NCBI GenBank assembly: GCA_019722365.1
Contig: JADFUC010000417.1
Span: 42,880-106,879 of the forward strand
DNA length: 64,000 nt
Direction: 5' to 3'
From: Lithospermum erythrorhizon
Taxonomy: Eukaryota > Streptophyta > Magnoliopsida > Boraginales > Boraginaceae
The position numbers and the translations under genes are program-made. Positions 49,817 to 62,600 of this stretch are shown here, in pieces (the stretch's first letter is position 1; each line of letters opens with the position of its first letter). The notes beneath the pieces were generated by a model. The model was not told where the DNA came from and ran no database searches. It was given only the letters and a program-made list of their open reading frames with translations.

Positions 49817-50360
49817 GTGGTCAGCGGTGAAAAATCCAACAAGCGAGGGATGTGCACCCCATTTCACCACTTGAACAAAAAATACCCAAAAGACTATTAT
49901 CCCCTACTTTGCCTATTAAGATTGTCGATGGGAATGAGACACGGTGGCCTCGACTTTCTGCACGCCTCGAGGTACCATCAAATACCTCATACGATGACGA
50001 CCAAGAAAAAATGGCTTTCATAACCCCGAGTACGGCCTCTACTACTGAGCGATGTCCTTCGGCTCAAGAACGCGACTACCTATTGTGAGGATGGTGAATC
50101 GGGTGTTCAAAGAACAGATTGGAAGAAACATGGAGATATATGTAGATGACATGCTTGTAAAGAGTCGAAGGAGCGAGGATCATTTGGAAAATTTAAAAGA
50201 GACCCTGGAAGTATTGAAGTTATCTCGCCTACGGATAAACCCCGAAAAATGTTCCTTTGGGGTCACATCTGGAAAGTTCCTTGGTTTCATGATAAGCAGA
50301 CGAGGAATCGAGCCAAACCCCAAAAAATTGAGGCCATCCTGAACATGAAACCTCCTACCT
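49817..50360 (+). pseudogene. Tat-element reverse transcriptase
   Basis: 49840-49960 carries a decayed LNKACPKDSYPLPRID-like stretch (LNKKYPKDYYPLL). After frameshifts, 50094-50342 is well preserved: VNRVFKEQIGRNMEIYVDDM with the catalytic DD, LVKSRRSEDHLENLKETLEV, RLRINPEKCSFGVTSGKFLG and RGIEPNPKK. These are the hallmarks of Tat/Ogre/Athila RT. The frame closes at 50342. Confidence 0.9.
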
Positions 50361-51600
50361 CCTACAAGGAAGTTCAGAGGCTAACATGTTGCTTGGGCCG
50401 CACTCCAGCAGTTCATCTCAAAGTCTCTAATCGAAATCTACCATTTTTCTAAAATTCGACAAGCCCAAAGAACCTTCCTTTGGGATGAAAAAATGGAAAG
50501 AGCCTTCATGTAGTTAAAGAATTACCTAGATCCCCCTAAAATACCGACAAGGCCGGAGTGGAGTCAAGAGTTGTGAATTATACCTCGGCCAAGCTCGAAG
50601 GGGCAGCCAGAAAGGTCCTAGTGGAAGAGCAGGCATTCAGAAGCCTATTTACTATGTGAGTCACGTCCTTCATGGGGCGGAAGAGTCATATCCCTTAATC
50701 GACAAGTTTCAGGTTCACTATCGCCATCACCGCAAGAAAGCTTGTGAGCATACTTTTGAAGCACATCCCATCAAAGTAACGATTTTATCAACTCTAAGAG
50801 GATCATGTCCAATCCCTCGTTGACGGGAGGTTAACCACTTGGGCTATTGAGCTAAGAGTGAGTTTGAAGTTAGCTATGCCCCACGAACTACTGTGAAAGG
50901 CAAGCTTAAATGATTATCAGGAATGTACCGCCGTCCCGTAGAAATTCAGAGCTCCCTTTGGTAGTGGAGAATCGAGGAAGTCCCTGGATGGAAATTACAC
51001 GTGACGGAGAAAGAAATGAAAAGTGATCCGTGTGAATTCTCGGAGCAGAAGGGCCGTAAGGCGAGGTATTCGAATACGCTCTTTCTATTTCTCTTTTTTA
51101 AAGCAACCAACGAAGCCTCGAAGATGGTGCCACATGGGTCAGACTCCAAATAACACAAGCACTAAAATTCAACGCTATTAGTTCGGAGGAGATTCAAAAC
51201 TAGTGATTGAACAGATTAGGGGGATCGCTAAGCAAGAGCAAGGAACTCACGAAATATCACGCTAAGGCGCGCTGCCTTAACAAAAGTGGCCTGGAAAGTA
51301 CATACTACTCGAACACATTCCCCGGGCACAAAATGAGCATGCAGACCACCACTCCAGGTTGGGAACCACATACTTTGAGGACTTGCCTTCAGGTATTCAT
51401 ATTGAAGTCAGAGAACATCCCATCCACATGGAGTGCAATACACTCCCGGTCTTAGAAGAAAAAATCGGATCAAGGAGCCCGAGCAATGATACGGTAATCG
51501 GAGAACTCCTCGCCGATGCGTGTGAGGCCAGAAGATGGTCACGAATTACAAGTTTCAATGGTCCAAGATGAATTGTATAAACAGTCTCAACTCGGTCCAC
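50361..51600 (+). pseudogene. Tat-element RNase H and linker
   Basis: After RT, the KPPTSYKEVQRLTCCLGR connection (50346-50405) and tether region to about 50800 are readable in fragments. 51080-51230 resembles the Tat RNase H (ATNEASKMVPHGSDSK-like and SKLVIEQIRG-like readings). Multiple stops. Confidence 0.65.
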
Positions 51601-51699
51601 TCCTTTCTGCAGCCCTCGGAGGCGATGATCGTATCTATACGAGGTTCACGAGGACACGCTAGGGCACCATATATAAAAGGACATTCCCAGCCGTAAAAA

Positions 51700-52373
51700 T
51701 TACCAAGTGTACTATCGTCCACCATCATGAAAGATGGCGAAGTATGTAAAGAGGCGAGATGTGTGTAAAAAAATACAACATTCCTCGACACCAGAACTGG
51801 TATGTCCCCCATGGTATGTCCAATCCCTTTCGCCATGTGGGCATAGACCTCGTAGGTCAATTCTCAAATCACCAGTCAAGTACAAAGATGTTGTAGTCAC
51901 TGTGGACTATTTCAAAGAAATGGGCCTAAAACCGGCCTTCAAAATGACATGTACCGAAGCCATCGAGGAGTTTATATGGAAAAACATTATTACTCGATAC
52001 GGGTCCCCACGATCTTAAGCCCCTGACACAAAGCCAATTCGACTCGAGGGTTATCAAGGAAATGTGCACTAGACTGGGAATCGAGCACCGATTTGCCCCT
52101 GTATGTTATCCCCAATATAATGGACAGGTGGAAGTAATGAACCGAACCATATTTATGGGAATCAAGAAAAATCTCCTCAAAACGGGGTGCCAATGGTACA
52201 AGGAATTACACATGGTTCTATGGTCCTATCGATCTAATAATTCAAACTCAACGAGCGAAACCCCCTTCAACTTAGTCTATGGAGCTGAGGCCGTGTTACC
52301 TATTGACGTTTTTGCCTGCCCAATATTAGGCAGATCGGCTATAAGGAAGACAAAAATGACGAACACCTTGTAG
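51700..52373 (+). pseudogene. Tat-element integrase
   Basis: 51740-51790 retains the RRDVCKKIQ end of the zinc finger. 51880-52015 reads YKDVVVTVDYFKEMGLKPA and EFIWKNIITRYGSPR, the integrase core with its first Asp. 52060-52320 gives MCTRLGIEHRFAPVCYPQYN, GQVEVMNRTIFMGIKKNL and ETPFNLVYGAEAVLPI, including the Glu of the DDE triad. The DNG block between them is lost to a frameshift at 52015. Confidence 0.93.
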
Positions 52374-52764
52374 AAAATTCGAGCGAAGCCGATGAATTAA
52401 GAGATCAAGCACTGATTCGGATGCAAGAAAGGTAAGCGAGCTATGTCTCTCGATTTTTACAATCGAAGAGTCAAGAATAGGCAATTTAACAAGGGGGCTC
52501 AAGTGCCCAGAGTGTTACAAAGTAGTCACCAAGAATCGTAATAAACTCAACTCTGCTGGAAGGCCTTATCGGGTTAAAGGAGTTATAGATTCGAACCTAC
52601 GAGCTCGGTGAACTCTAAAAGCCTATCGACCACAAGGCATGTGATTTACCTCAAGAAGTATTTTGTTTGAAAAATAAAAATCCCTCAATCTTTTGTAAGA
52701 ACTAAAGGGCGAGCCCCATCGTGACAAAGTGGAAAACTGATCAATAAATGGAAAAGTTCCTCTT

Positions 52765-53035
52765 ACATGCAGATTAATTAAATAGTTCCAACTATTTCCC
52801 CTCAATTTAATTTATGGGGTTATCTTAAAAAATGACCATGTCACTCATATTAATTAAATAGTTCCAACTATTTCCCTCGCACTGCATTTGTGAAAGATCT
52901 TAAAAATGACCATTATTAAGATTAATTAAATAGTTTCAACTATTTCCCTCACACTGCATTTGGTAGGAAGATCTTAAACAATGACCATGTCATTCAGATT
53001 ACTTAAATAGTCTCCAATTATTTCTCGCCTGAAAC
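52765..53035 (+). repeat. Tandem repeats (~75 bp, four copies) in the Tat 3' UTR
   Basis: Each unit has ATTA(A/C)TTAAATAGT(T)(C/T)CAA followed by (C/T)TATTTC.C, then a GATCTTAAA-ATGACCAT block. Starts are near 52773, 52848, 52919 and 52999. Known: hypervariable tandem repeats between pol and the 3' LTR are a recurring feature of Tat elements and can seed satellite DNA. Confidence 0.9.
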
Positions 53036-53869
53036 CGAGGAAGTAGTTACAAGTGACCAAGTCATTTCAAACTAAACTCAGACGTGAGGCTCGAGCGATC
53101 TTTAAATCGTATCCCTTCAATTGACCGAGGAGCCCTTAAATTGGGTTTTTCTGGACAATCGGAGAAGTAGTTCAAAATCATACTTTTGAAACTAAGTCAT
53201 AAGACTTACAAGTCACGACTAAACCGCGATCAAGGCAATAGCTGATATAAAATCGCATCCCCTCGCTCTTAACCCTTCGCATACCCTCGACTAATCACTG
53301 AAATAGTCGGGAAGTACTGAATCAACCAATGAGGCTACTATTGCGAGAACTTACTAAAGAATTTAGTAAACTCCATCGCAAAGCAGGGGGCAATATGGTT
53401 AACTAGCATGCAGGCTACGGAGACTAATTAAAGAGGATCAAGCGATGATAAGCATCGATATGAATGTAGATTGTGAAATTTTATTTGAAGTCGAAATAGT
53501 GTATCTCATTACTAAACAAACCATTACTAAAACAAAAAGTTACACAAGTAATGGCACCTGCACTAGTAGACAGGCCCTGTAATCATTAACAAAAGGTTGA
53601 ATAAAGATTTAAAATTTACACAAAAAGTCGGGGGCCTATACAAAATATTAAAAGGATGCAAATTATTCACATTTTCATATCGCCCCGGCTTTCTAAGCAT
53701 CGCTAGTCCATCATCTAGCTTCCCATATTCTCACAAGGCTATCATCATTGGAGGTCGTTAAAGTTTCTCCACTACATAATCATCCCCCAAGCTGTAAACA
53801 TACTCGAAAGCGAGATGATATACTTGGGGAAGTCAGGAAACTTTTGACAAAACCCCGAAGAAGAGTAAC
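53036..53869 (+). other. Tat-element 3' region, non-coding
   Basis: Holds purine-rich candidates for the polypurine tract (AAGCAGGGGGCAAT near 53382; AAAGTCGGGGGCC near 53623) and no plus-strand domain. The minus strand of 53640-53869 has weak open-frame text (YVVEKL, GKLDDGLAMLRKPGRYENV) with stops. Confidence 0.45.
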
Positions 53870-56252
53870 CGAAATAACCCGTCCTCGTATAAGCATTATT
53901 TTAATATGATTTTTAGTTGCTCATTGAGTGTTTCATGAAAAGTTAAAATTTGAACTGAATAATGATAATAATGGGTTTGACGATAATATATTTTGAGGAA
54001 TAAATTTAATTGACTGCGGTTCGAATATGCTGTTAAACCGGTAAGATAAGCGAAATTGCGGAACCAAACGGTACTCCAACCTCCACTTAAAGTTCCACCT
54101 ACCACCACTAAGTCTCACATCCTCATTTCATCAAAATACAAAAAATCTATCTTCTTTCTTTCCTCCATAAAGTACTCTAACCTTACCCTCCCATTTCCCT
54201 TGAATTTTTTTATTCTTGGCAAATTCAGGGAATCTACTATAATCTCAAGTCTCTCGCTCATCAAAGGTATGAGTTTTAATCTTCAAATTCTCATTTAGGC
54301 TATAAATACTATTTGATGGTTTGACTTTAGATCTTGACTTTATTATGTGATAGAAATGTTATCTAAGTGTAGTTTATGGGATTTAAGGTGACTTTGGAAA
54401 GTGATTATCAGTTGGGGAAATGGTGTATGTCGAGGTTTCGACTTTATTGACTTTTCTTAAATTAACTTTAAATTGTAGTAGGAGATTATAGGACTTTAAT
54501 ATAGTTATTTTGTAATAGAATTATTGTCTGGGATACGGATGTGCAGAGATCGAGTCGAGAAAGCCTGGGGAAGTCAGATAGTATTTAGTGTTTGAATCGG
54601 AGGTTGTATTTAATGGTTTAATTACTTGGCAATTCATTGTCGGATTGCTGGGGAATTTGATTAAAGTGTGTTATTGTCAGTAATAAAGTTGATGACCTAA
54701 TATCGATTTATGAAGTTGGTAAGTAGAATGTAGTTACCGAATTTTATAAGTGTATACTAATTCGAGATAGATGATCAAGTAAGAGTTGTACCTTGAAACC
54801 AGGAGACGCGGGGTACGACACTGGGGTTTATATAGATGTTAAGAGGGGTTATTCTACGGAATGTGTTATAACGTATAATTTCTTTGAATAGGAGCTGAGC
54901 CCGACCCAAGACGAGACTACCTGTAGTTATCAAGCACGTTTTTGGCCTGAAAGACAAACTTCCATTTTAACCCTTCATATATTACATGCTATATATTTTG
55001 TATGTGTTTTGTCATGGAACTATTTTCACGCGTATCATAAGTTATGATTCATATTGGCTTAAATAATCGAGATTACGATTGATATTACGTGGATAGGATT
55101 ATGATTCATATTATGAGATAATTGAGATTATGATTCATGTTAGAGATCAGGCGGTCATTCAGGTTATACCACTAAGGCATTGTGGCCGCGCTGGGTCAGA
55201 CAAGGCTAAGTAATCCGTGTGCCGATGTATTTCGATTGCTTTGCTTGTTATTTGCGGAGTGTGCGACTCGATCAAGGTTTGGTGTGGTATGCATATTGAG
55301 CTGGCAAATTATGGGATTCGTGGAGGTTTCAAGCGATATGCATATCGAGGGGCGTAAAGATCGCCCGGAGGATGGCGAGGCCTCTATCTCGATTATTCGA
55401 GGCGATCATATGTGTATTATTTGGAGGTGGATTCTCATAGGTAGCCATTTGTGGAGGTGGATTCCTCATTTTGGTTATTGTGAGGTGGGATTTCATTTGT
55501 TGGTTATCAGTTGAGGTGGATTCCTCTATTTGTTTACTATTTTAAGCGAGCGATTCTCTATCCGATGACTTTCAGGTGTCGGTGACTGCTTCCTTAAACG
55601 AATATGCATTGTTGATGGTTATAAGCTCCTGCGTATAGTATTATGTGATATCGTATGAGAGAACTCTATGTGATTTGTGGTCAGTTATTCATTATGTAGC
55701 CTGGTTAATGTATATACATATGTTATATATATAAGCATGATTATATGCGATCAGTAAAAGTCATGGTATTTGTATTCACTCAACTTAATAGCCGACTCCC
55801 TTTCTCTATGGGCGATGCTTTATGCCCAGGTCTCTAGGAGCGATCGCTGAGGACTCGAGGATTCCAGAGGCAGAGTCGCGTGAAGATCATAGGCGAAAGC
55901 GGTGGTGGCATAGAAGTCCTCATCACTATTCCCTTTGTCGGGTTTAATTTGTATATATATTTATAGACTTGTATGTTGTACTTATCAGGGTCTGGTTGTC
56001 ATACTTTTCCTATGTTGTATTTTGGATTGCTTGTGTATCCTTGGATTGTATTATTCAGGTGGGTTTGTATTCTGTTTTCTGTTGTTTTGTTGGATGTGTT
56101 TGTTAGAACACCACTAATGGAATATGTAGCTTTTGTCTTTGCTAATGTTGTGAGGTCATATTTGTTATTGTATCCATCTATTGCTGACTCTCGGTGTGGC
56201 TGTGTTGTTAATGATCTTAACCTCGTATGCCCGACCGGGGTGGGTCGCTACA
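53870..56252 (+). repeat. Solo LTR, chromovirus type, plus orientation
   Basis: Starts CGAAATAACCCGTCC (from TG-AATAACCCG) and ends GGTGGGTCGCTACA. The internal order (pyrimidine-rich leader near 54070-54240, then CAAAGGTATGAG as a donor-like edge, then AT-rich text, and a GACCGGGG...TCGCTACA end) mirrors the LTRs at 38252-40799 and 56687-58887. A short imperfect repeat of GGAGGTGGATTC lies at 55424-55525. There is no primer site or coding region after it. The flanks GTAAC and AGAAC match at only three of five bases, so a target duplication is not proven. Confidence 0.7.
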
Positions 56253-56503
56253 AGAACGGTGTTTCCTTTCAACATCTCGACGAGTCACCCTCCCTCAAGT
56301 CTTCAACAACCGAGGTGCGTAATCTCGCCAAGAAAAATGCGGAGTTCAAATTACCTCTCAACAAGAAACCCTTCCACCTGGATCAAGTCTTCGAGCAGCT
56401 CGACCTTGATCTTCTCAAAAAACGAGGGTCGCCTTCGTAATTGTCCTTGAGGATGTCCATTTCAGATTTAAGCCTCCCTTCTAAGCGCGTGGTCGGAGAT
56501 CTA
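56253..56503. other. Host DNA between two insertions, possible antisense reading
   Basis: Both strands have readable text. The plus frame ends ...LAKKNAEFKLPLNKKPFHL and LDLDLLKKRGSPS at 56440. The minus strand gives MDILKDNYEGD, a frameshift, then FFEKIKVELLEDLIQVEGFL, which looks helical. Its position next to the Tat 3' region raises the possibility of the antisense gene that some Tat elements carry; unproven. Confidence 0.35.
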
Positions 56504-56686
56504 TTGGAAAAATTACGAACTAATTCATAATAAACATGAACAAATGTAACCAAGATCGAATAAATGTATAAAATCTAATTACAAATATACATATATAACC
56601 ACATACACGATGAATACAAGAGTACTTAGAATACGCAGCTGATATTAACAAAATTCCCTCAAGAACTCTCCAACGATCCCTCAACA

Positions 56687-58887
56687 TGTAACGACTTTCC
56701 CCAGTCGTGTGACGCCCGAGGTTAGGATCGTCCCCAAATCTCTCGACACCGAGTCACCAATCGATGGATGACTCAAATTTAAAAGACACCTGCCTTGAAA
56801 CAACACAATAAGACAATATACAACGGATTAACAATTTTAAGAAAAGAATTCATCGTGGTATTCCTAACCACAGAATAGCAACCAATATACAACATAATTC
56901 CCAAGTACAAAATATCAACATACAAACAACAGTTAATCCCAAATGACAACTATACGTATTAACCGAACTACAATACAAAAAAATAATGAGACCGCGAGGA
57001 TCAATCGCCACCCGCCGCTTCACCTAAGCTCTAGCACAATCACTGAACAAGCCCGAAGACTAACAACACCAATTCGCCAACCTAGCAATGAAATCGCTAC
57101 CATAGCGACAATAAGTGTAAGCCGCTAAGCTTAGTGAATATATATATCTCAAGACGAAATTAACCTCCAATCACGCAATACAGTACCCAAGGTATATGAT
57201 ATTGCATACGATAGATAAGTAATACATAATATTATTCAACTTAAGATCTTAATACTAAGTCATTAGCAATTTCATTCTCATTTACGTATGTTCATAAATT
57301 GCCACTAGTAATAATAACATTCCAAGATGATGGCAATCAACAATAACATACGTACATTTCAAGAAAGACTGCAATAACACGCAACAATCACTCGACCTTA
57401 CTCTATCAACTGACAATGACGACATCACAACTCAACAACTAACCAACTCCAAGAAGACAATAACTCAACAATTTTATCTAGTCAACAACAACCTCAACAA
57501 CTCTATCAACTCAACAACTCAACAACTCAACAACTCAATATAAGTCCGGATTTCTACAACTAATGCGCATATAATCAACCTCAACCTGTAGGGAGAAACT
57601 TATGTCCGTCGACATAAGCTATCACCGAATCGTAACGAGGTACGAAGCAAAAACACCGCACTTATACCGAGGTATAAGGCAAATACCGGACAATACAACT
57701 CAACAAACACCATCAACTCATATACAACTCTTCCTAATACGACTCAACATCACCTCAAAACACCTATACGACTCATGCAGACAACAGACACAACCCAACA
57801 ACTCAACCCACAATGTATATTCAACATATAATTTAACACAAAATCACATACATACACATATCCGTAATCAAGTAGTTAATCAACATCCGTGTGAGATAAA
57901 TACTCTCACCTCGGCTACTATATAAAACCCACGCAATCACAACAGCGGACCTTTCCCACGATCAACGCCTAAACAAGATTCAAAATTATAATTACTACTT
58001 ATAATAAACAACTAGTAACATAAAGATTTCTACTTATATATTTTATCTCGTATTTATACTCTCAAAATCACCCAACAAAAGTTCCCATTATAACCTTATT
58101 CCGAACTTAAGTTCGTGAACTTTTCATTTTAATGATTGAAGTTCCAATTACTAGTTTCAAAAGCCATAAAGTTCCGATATTAACAACTAATCATCCCATT
58201 TCTAACCATCTTTAATCTCAAACCCATTTAACTACTCAAACTTACAAAACTCATTTTATCCTAATATTCTCTAATCACATATAAATCACAACCTACACCT
58301 CAAAACAACTATAATAAAAGTCCAAGAGTACACTTATACCATATTAAAACCGTTTTGAAAAAGTCAACAAAAGTCAACGAAAGTCAACTATAATTCTCAA
58401 CATATTTCAACCCCATAAACTGACAGCATCACCTCTTCTATACCATAATCTAAGTTTAGATGGCGATTCTATACCATTATCAACTTCAAAACTCAAGGTC
58501 AACTCAAGTAACAAAAGTCAACATCCTCAAGATTCATGAAATACTCCAAAAGGTTCGAGCTTTTGCCTTTTAAACGAGAGGATTTACTGGGAAACTCTCC
58601 AAGAAATTTAGGCCAAATCTTTTCAAGTACGGTAAAAGAAATGGAAGAGAAAAATCAAGGGAAAACGGGGGTTCGCCCTAATTGGGGGAAGCGAAGAAGC
58701 ATGATTAGGAAAATGGATAAATGCATTTAAACGGTAACACGGAGTTCGTAAGATATTTATGAGTTGTATTTCAGTCTCGCTTGTTTCGGTTAGTTTCTCG
58801 CCTCGCTTAACAACACAACTCTAACATAAACTTAACTTCTAACCCCAAATAATATTATAAATAATGACATACGAACGGGTTATTATA
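56687..58887 (-). repeat. Solo chromovirus-type LTR with perfect target duplication
   Basis: The minus strand starts TATAATAACCCGTTCG (compare TGTAATAACCGG at 40799) and ends GGAAAGTCGTTACA. The plus-strand flanks are CAACA at 56682-56686 and CAACA at 58888-58892. The LTR of copia 3 is continuous when the segment plus one CAACA is set aside. No internal region is left, so LTR-LTR recombination removed it. CAACAACTCAACAACT-type simple repeats occur at about 57425-57545. Confidence 0.88.
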
Positions 58888-59645
58888 CAACACCCTCGTT
58901 GAAATGCCTCCAGCTAGTCCACACACCAAAAGAGCGGTTGAATCTCGCTTATTAGATTTGCTAGAATCTACGAGATTTTGGATTAAACAAGCATAGCCAA
59001 AACTCGACCAAAATGCTGTGAGAGCAGGAGAGTAAGTGGGCTGGCATTGGTTTGAGGGAGTAAGATGAAATGAAACTTAGGTTTTCTACTTCATCTCTTT
59101 CCTTATATAGCCCCCTTCCTCAAGCTAGCCAAATAGCTCGACTCATTTGTTAAATAAGCTAACCTGCTATTAACTAACTTATTAAACTGTGCAAGTAACT
59201 TAACAAAGTTACTAATGATCTTCTCGTTAAACCACAATTGAACTAGCAAGTTAATTTATTCAAGTTTCAACTAATTTGAATTTTACATTATCAATGTAAA
59301 ACTCTATCAAGTATGTCGTTGATTTTAATCAAGTCCCAATTTAACAATCATGATTTAGTTCCATACACGAAATATGACTCAACGCCATTGTATGTGCGAC
59401 TGTGGCTCAGACAATATTAGTTATATAATAATATAATTAACCATTATGATTATTATATCGATTATGTAATGGATCTAGCGAATCCGCATAATCCCCGATA
59501 TCGTGAGTTTTATTTTAGTAATTTATACTATTTATTGAACACGTAGTTTGAGCAATCTCATTTTAACTAAAACTAGTAAATGAATTGTTACACACTGGTC
59601 GAGAATGGGCATAATTGAGAAATCAAAATACTCTTATTTCCAACA

Positions 59646-59660
59646 CTCCCACTTGCCCTT
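59646..59660 (-). other. Polypurine tract of copia 3
   Basis: Plus-strand CTCCCACTTGCCCTT is the reverse complement of AAGGGCAAGTGGGAG, right beside the LTR start TGTTGGAAAT. Confidence 0.85.
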
Positions 59661-62600
59661 GGATCTATTACTTTACAATTCCTTTATCACGCCATCTTTA
59701 GTCATAGGCCAAACCAAAAACACCCATGACTTTACCCGAATAACCGAATCAAATGCGACGCTCATAAACCAATCACCCCAAACTCATTGGTAGGCTCGGC
59801 ATCTACCTTGCATGTCAAGGATGGATAAATTCCTTATAATATATCAACACCTATTGCTATACTCATCGGTGGTTTCAACATATGTCAGTTATAACTCCCC
59901 GCTAAGGCGCATATCTTACAGCGAAAGCAATACAACTCATAACATAAGTAGTTATATGCATGTGCCCAAGAATTCTTAAATTCTAATGGGCCAAGAAAAC
60001 ATCATAGACACGTATAAACATATCTTCTATGATTTTGTACGGGGTCAATTCACCATGGTTATGCAAACTGATAGCCTTATAAGATCGATCAAGCTTCAAG
60101 CTCTTTCGATCCAAGAGAACGATCATTAATCACTATGTCGTCATCAACGCTGTCGCCTGCACTGGCCAAAGATCCCGACCGCGAATGGCTACCTTGTATT
60201 TCTAGACTTCAAGAGGTTCTCTTGTCAATTTCCAAAAGTTGTCTCTCTAGAAATTATATGGCAGTCTGTGATTTCATTTTTTCACTCAACGAAACAAAAG
60301 TTATAAGTGTAAACACACATATAAACACATGTATTACAAGCGAACAAACAAATCGATATATAAGAAACCGTATTATTCAATTATTATTCACATAACAAGA
60401 CAGACATTTGGCTCCCACCGAATCCAACACCACCTTATTATTTGTCTAGGACCAATGTTCACGTATATTCAATATGTTTTGCCCGAGGCATTGCCTGCAA
60501 GTGGGTAAAGTCAGATAGCCTCTATTGTTTGGAACTACCTGCAAGATACTGCCTCCACCCATATTGTTAGTTTGAAACCAGTATCGTGTACCTAGTCTGA
60601 CCCAACTATTCATCTCTACCATGTGACAAGAATGCATCTTAAGTTCTTTCGATACTACAAGATGCCCTTTCACCGCAATCCACAGCATTTTTTCCTGGGA
60701 TTAGTTTCGGGTATCATTGGTAGCACTTTGTTATATACTTACACATCAGTCGTGTGAACAAATACGGTGTATATGATGGTCTTATAGCTGAAAGATAAGG
60801 TGGTATATCCTTTCATTTTGTCTATCTCAAAGACTCTGTCAGGGGACATTTGACTCGTTGAGTCGAACTCATGTCTCATGGGAGATTTACCTTTCTAGAA
60901 TCATTCACTTTGACCCTACTACACTTTATTGACATGAAAGTGTTCTCGGTGTCTCGACAAAGTTGGCCTCGATTCTCGATGAATTTAGATTCTTAAAAAT
61001 GTATTTCTCTCAGCTTGAGTCCTTTATCGAGAAACGCCTAAAGAACCAATGACCGATTTCAAGAATTTACTTTTTTTTATAATGATTAGTATGTCATCGA
61101 ATACGACTACGAATGTTATGTAAATCCCACTCCTTTGGGTATATAAGATTCTTCTTCGCCTTCAATTAATCAAAATCTTGGATGCTTTACCAAAATGAAG
61201 GCCGCAACTACGAGATACTGGGCTCGAGACCATGAACGGATCTCAGAGCTTGCAAACCTTTTAGGTCCTCTGGGGACATGTAAAGCCTGGAGATTGCACT
61301 TCAGTAATGCTTTCTCTCAGATTTCTCGCTCGTAAAAAAACGGTCTTTACATCCATTTGCTGCGTTTCATTAGTCATGGAATGCTGCAATGGCTAAGATT
61401 TATCCGAATGGACTTAAGCATAGTCATTGGTGAACGAGTTCATCATAGCTCATGTCATGAACTTGTTCGAAACCTTTCGCCACGAGTCTAGCCTTGAAAA
61501 CATGGACGTTTCTGTCTTCGTCATGTTTCTTCTTGAATACCCATTTGCATTCAATGGGGCGAACCCCATCGGTCAAATCTAACAAGCACTCAAACCTGTT
61601 TTGGTACACATCGAACTATCTGACTTCATGGCTATCATTTATCAAAGATCTGCTACTCATCAGCTTCCTCGTAGAAGAGGTAGGCCCGTCACTTTCAACC
61701 ATGAAAGCTTCACCATACCAAAGTCTCGGTTCCCCGAGAATATCTATTAGATCTCCTAAGGGTTGGCTCCTCCACAACTTCCTGTGGATCAAGAATTGAA
61801 TCTTTTATGTAACAAGACACTAATTTCGCGCTACAATAATCGCCTCTACACTAGTAATTTGATAGTCGCTTCATCGCCTCTTTGTTTCCTTAAGATGAAC
61901 ACCTTTACTCCTAACCTCTAGATGATATTCCTTTCAATGAATGCTTCCCTGAGTATAGCAACAAATATTTTATTCTTATGCTTTAGGTGTAAGCTGCAAC
62001 CAACGGTTTCTTTGGATAATCAATAAAGTAGCATTTATCGTACTTCAAGTTAGTTTATCTTTTGTCACTTCACATAAGATTCAAAGCCCCAAGTCCCAAA
62101 AACCCAATTTGGGAAACTTTTCAAATCAAAAACTATGAGGTACTTCCTCTCACGATATAAATGGACATTTACAAGCTACAGCTGATGCTTAGAGCGTATA
62201 TTTCCGTAATTAACTCGGTGACAGACAAAAGCTCATCTTATATCGAATCATGCCTAAAGCAAGGTTCGATTTCTCTTCGACACTGCATTTCTTGTATTCA
62301 TATAGGAGCGATTTAGAACAATACCACTTTTAAGATGACGTTTAACTCTCATGACTCAAGTAATTCTCCTCTTTCTATCGATCAGCACTTATAATCTTAT
62401 TCAAATTGGTTTCAGGTTTACTTTGAAATTTCCTAGATTTCACATTTGTGTTTCATTAGATATAACCACATTTACTCGTGAATTACCGCAAATGTAAATC
62501 TAAGTAACTATACTATCTTCGCAAATATGTTCTATCGTCCACATACATTGATTTGTATTTATCTCCAATAAATTGTCGTCCTTTTATCAGATCCAATGGC

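Larger units (their letters stand above)
46986..56503 (+). mobile_element. Ty3/gypsy Tat-group element, interrupted by a solo LTR
   Basis: A primer site of the TGGCGCCGTTGCCGGGGA type at 47246, gag, protease, RT, RNase H and integrase follow in the gypsy order on the plus strand. Then comes a long 3' UTR with tandem repeats, typical of Tat elements. The 3' region appears cut at 53869 by a solo chromovirus LTR and may resume at 56253-56503. Neither LTR could be delimited, so the outer ends are approximate. Confidence 0.75.

Noticed and set aside
52765..53035. CRISPR array
   Set aside because: The whole ~75-bp unit repeats, without short identical repeats separated by unique spacers, and the context is a plant retroelement 3' UTR.
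55935..56440. Cysteine-rich membrane-like proteins on the plus strand
   Set aside because: They come from T/G-rich LTR sequence and run across an LTR boundary at 56252; no ordinary gene structure supports them.
60446..60688. 80-codon minus-strand frame as a host gene
   Set aside because: It lies inside copia 3 close to its 3' LTR and shows no domain; best taken as decayed pol or 3' UTR.
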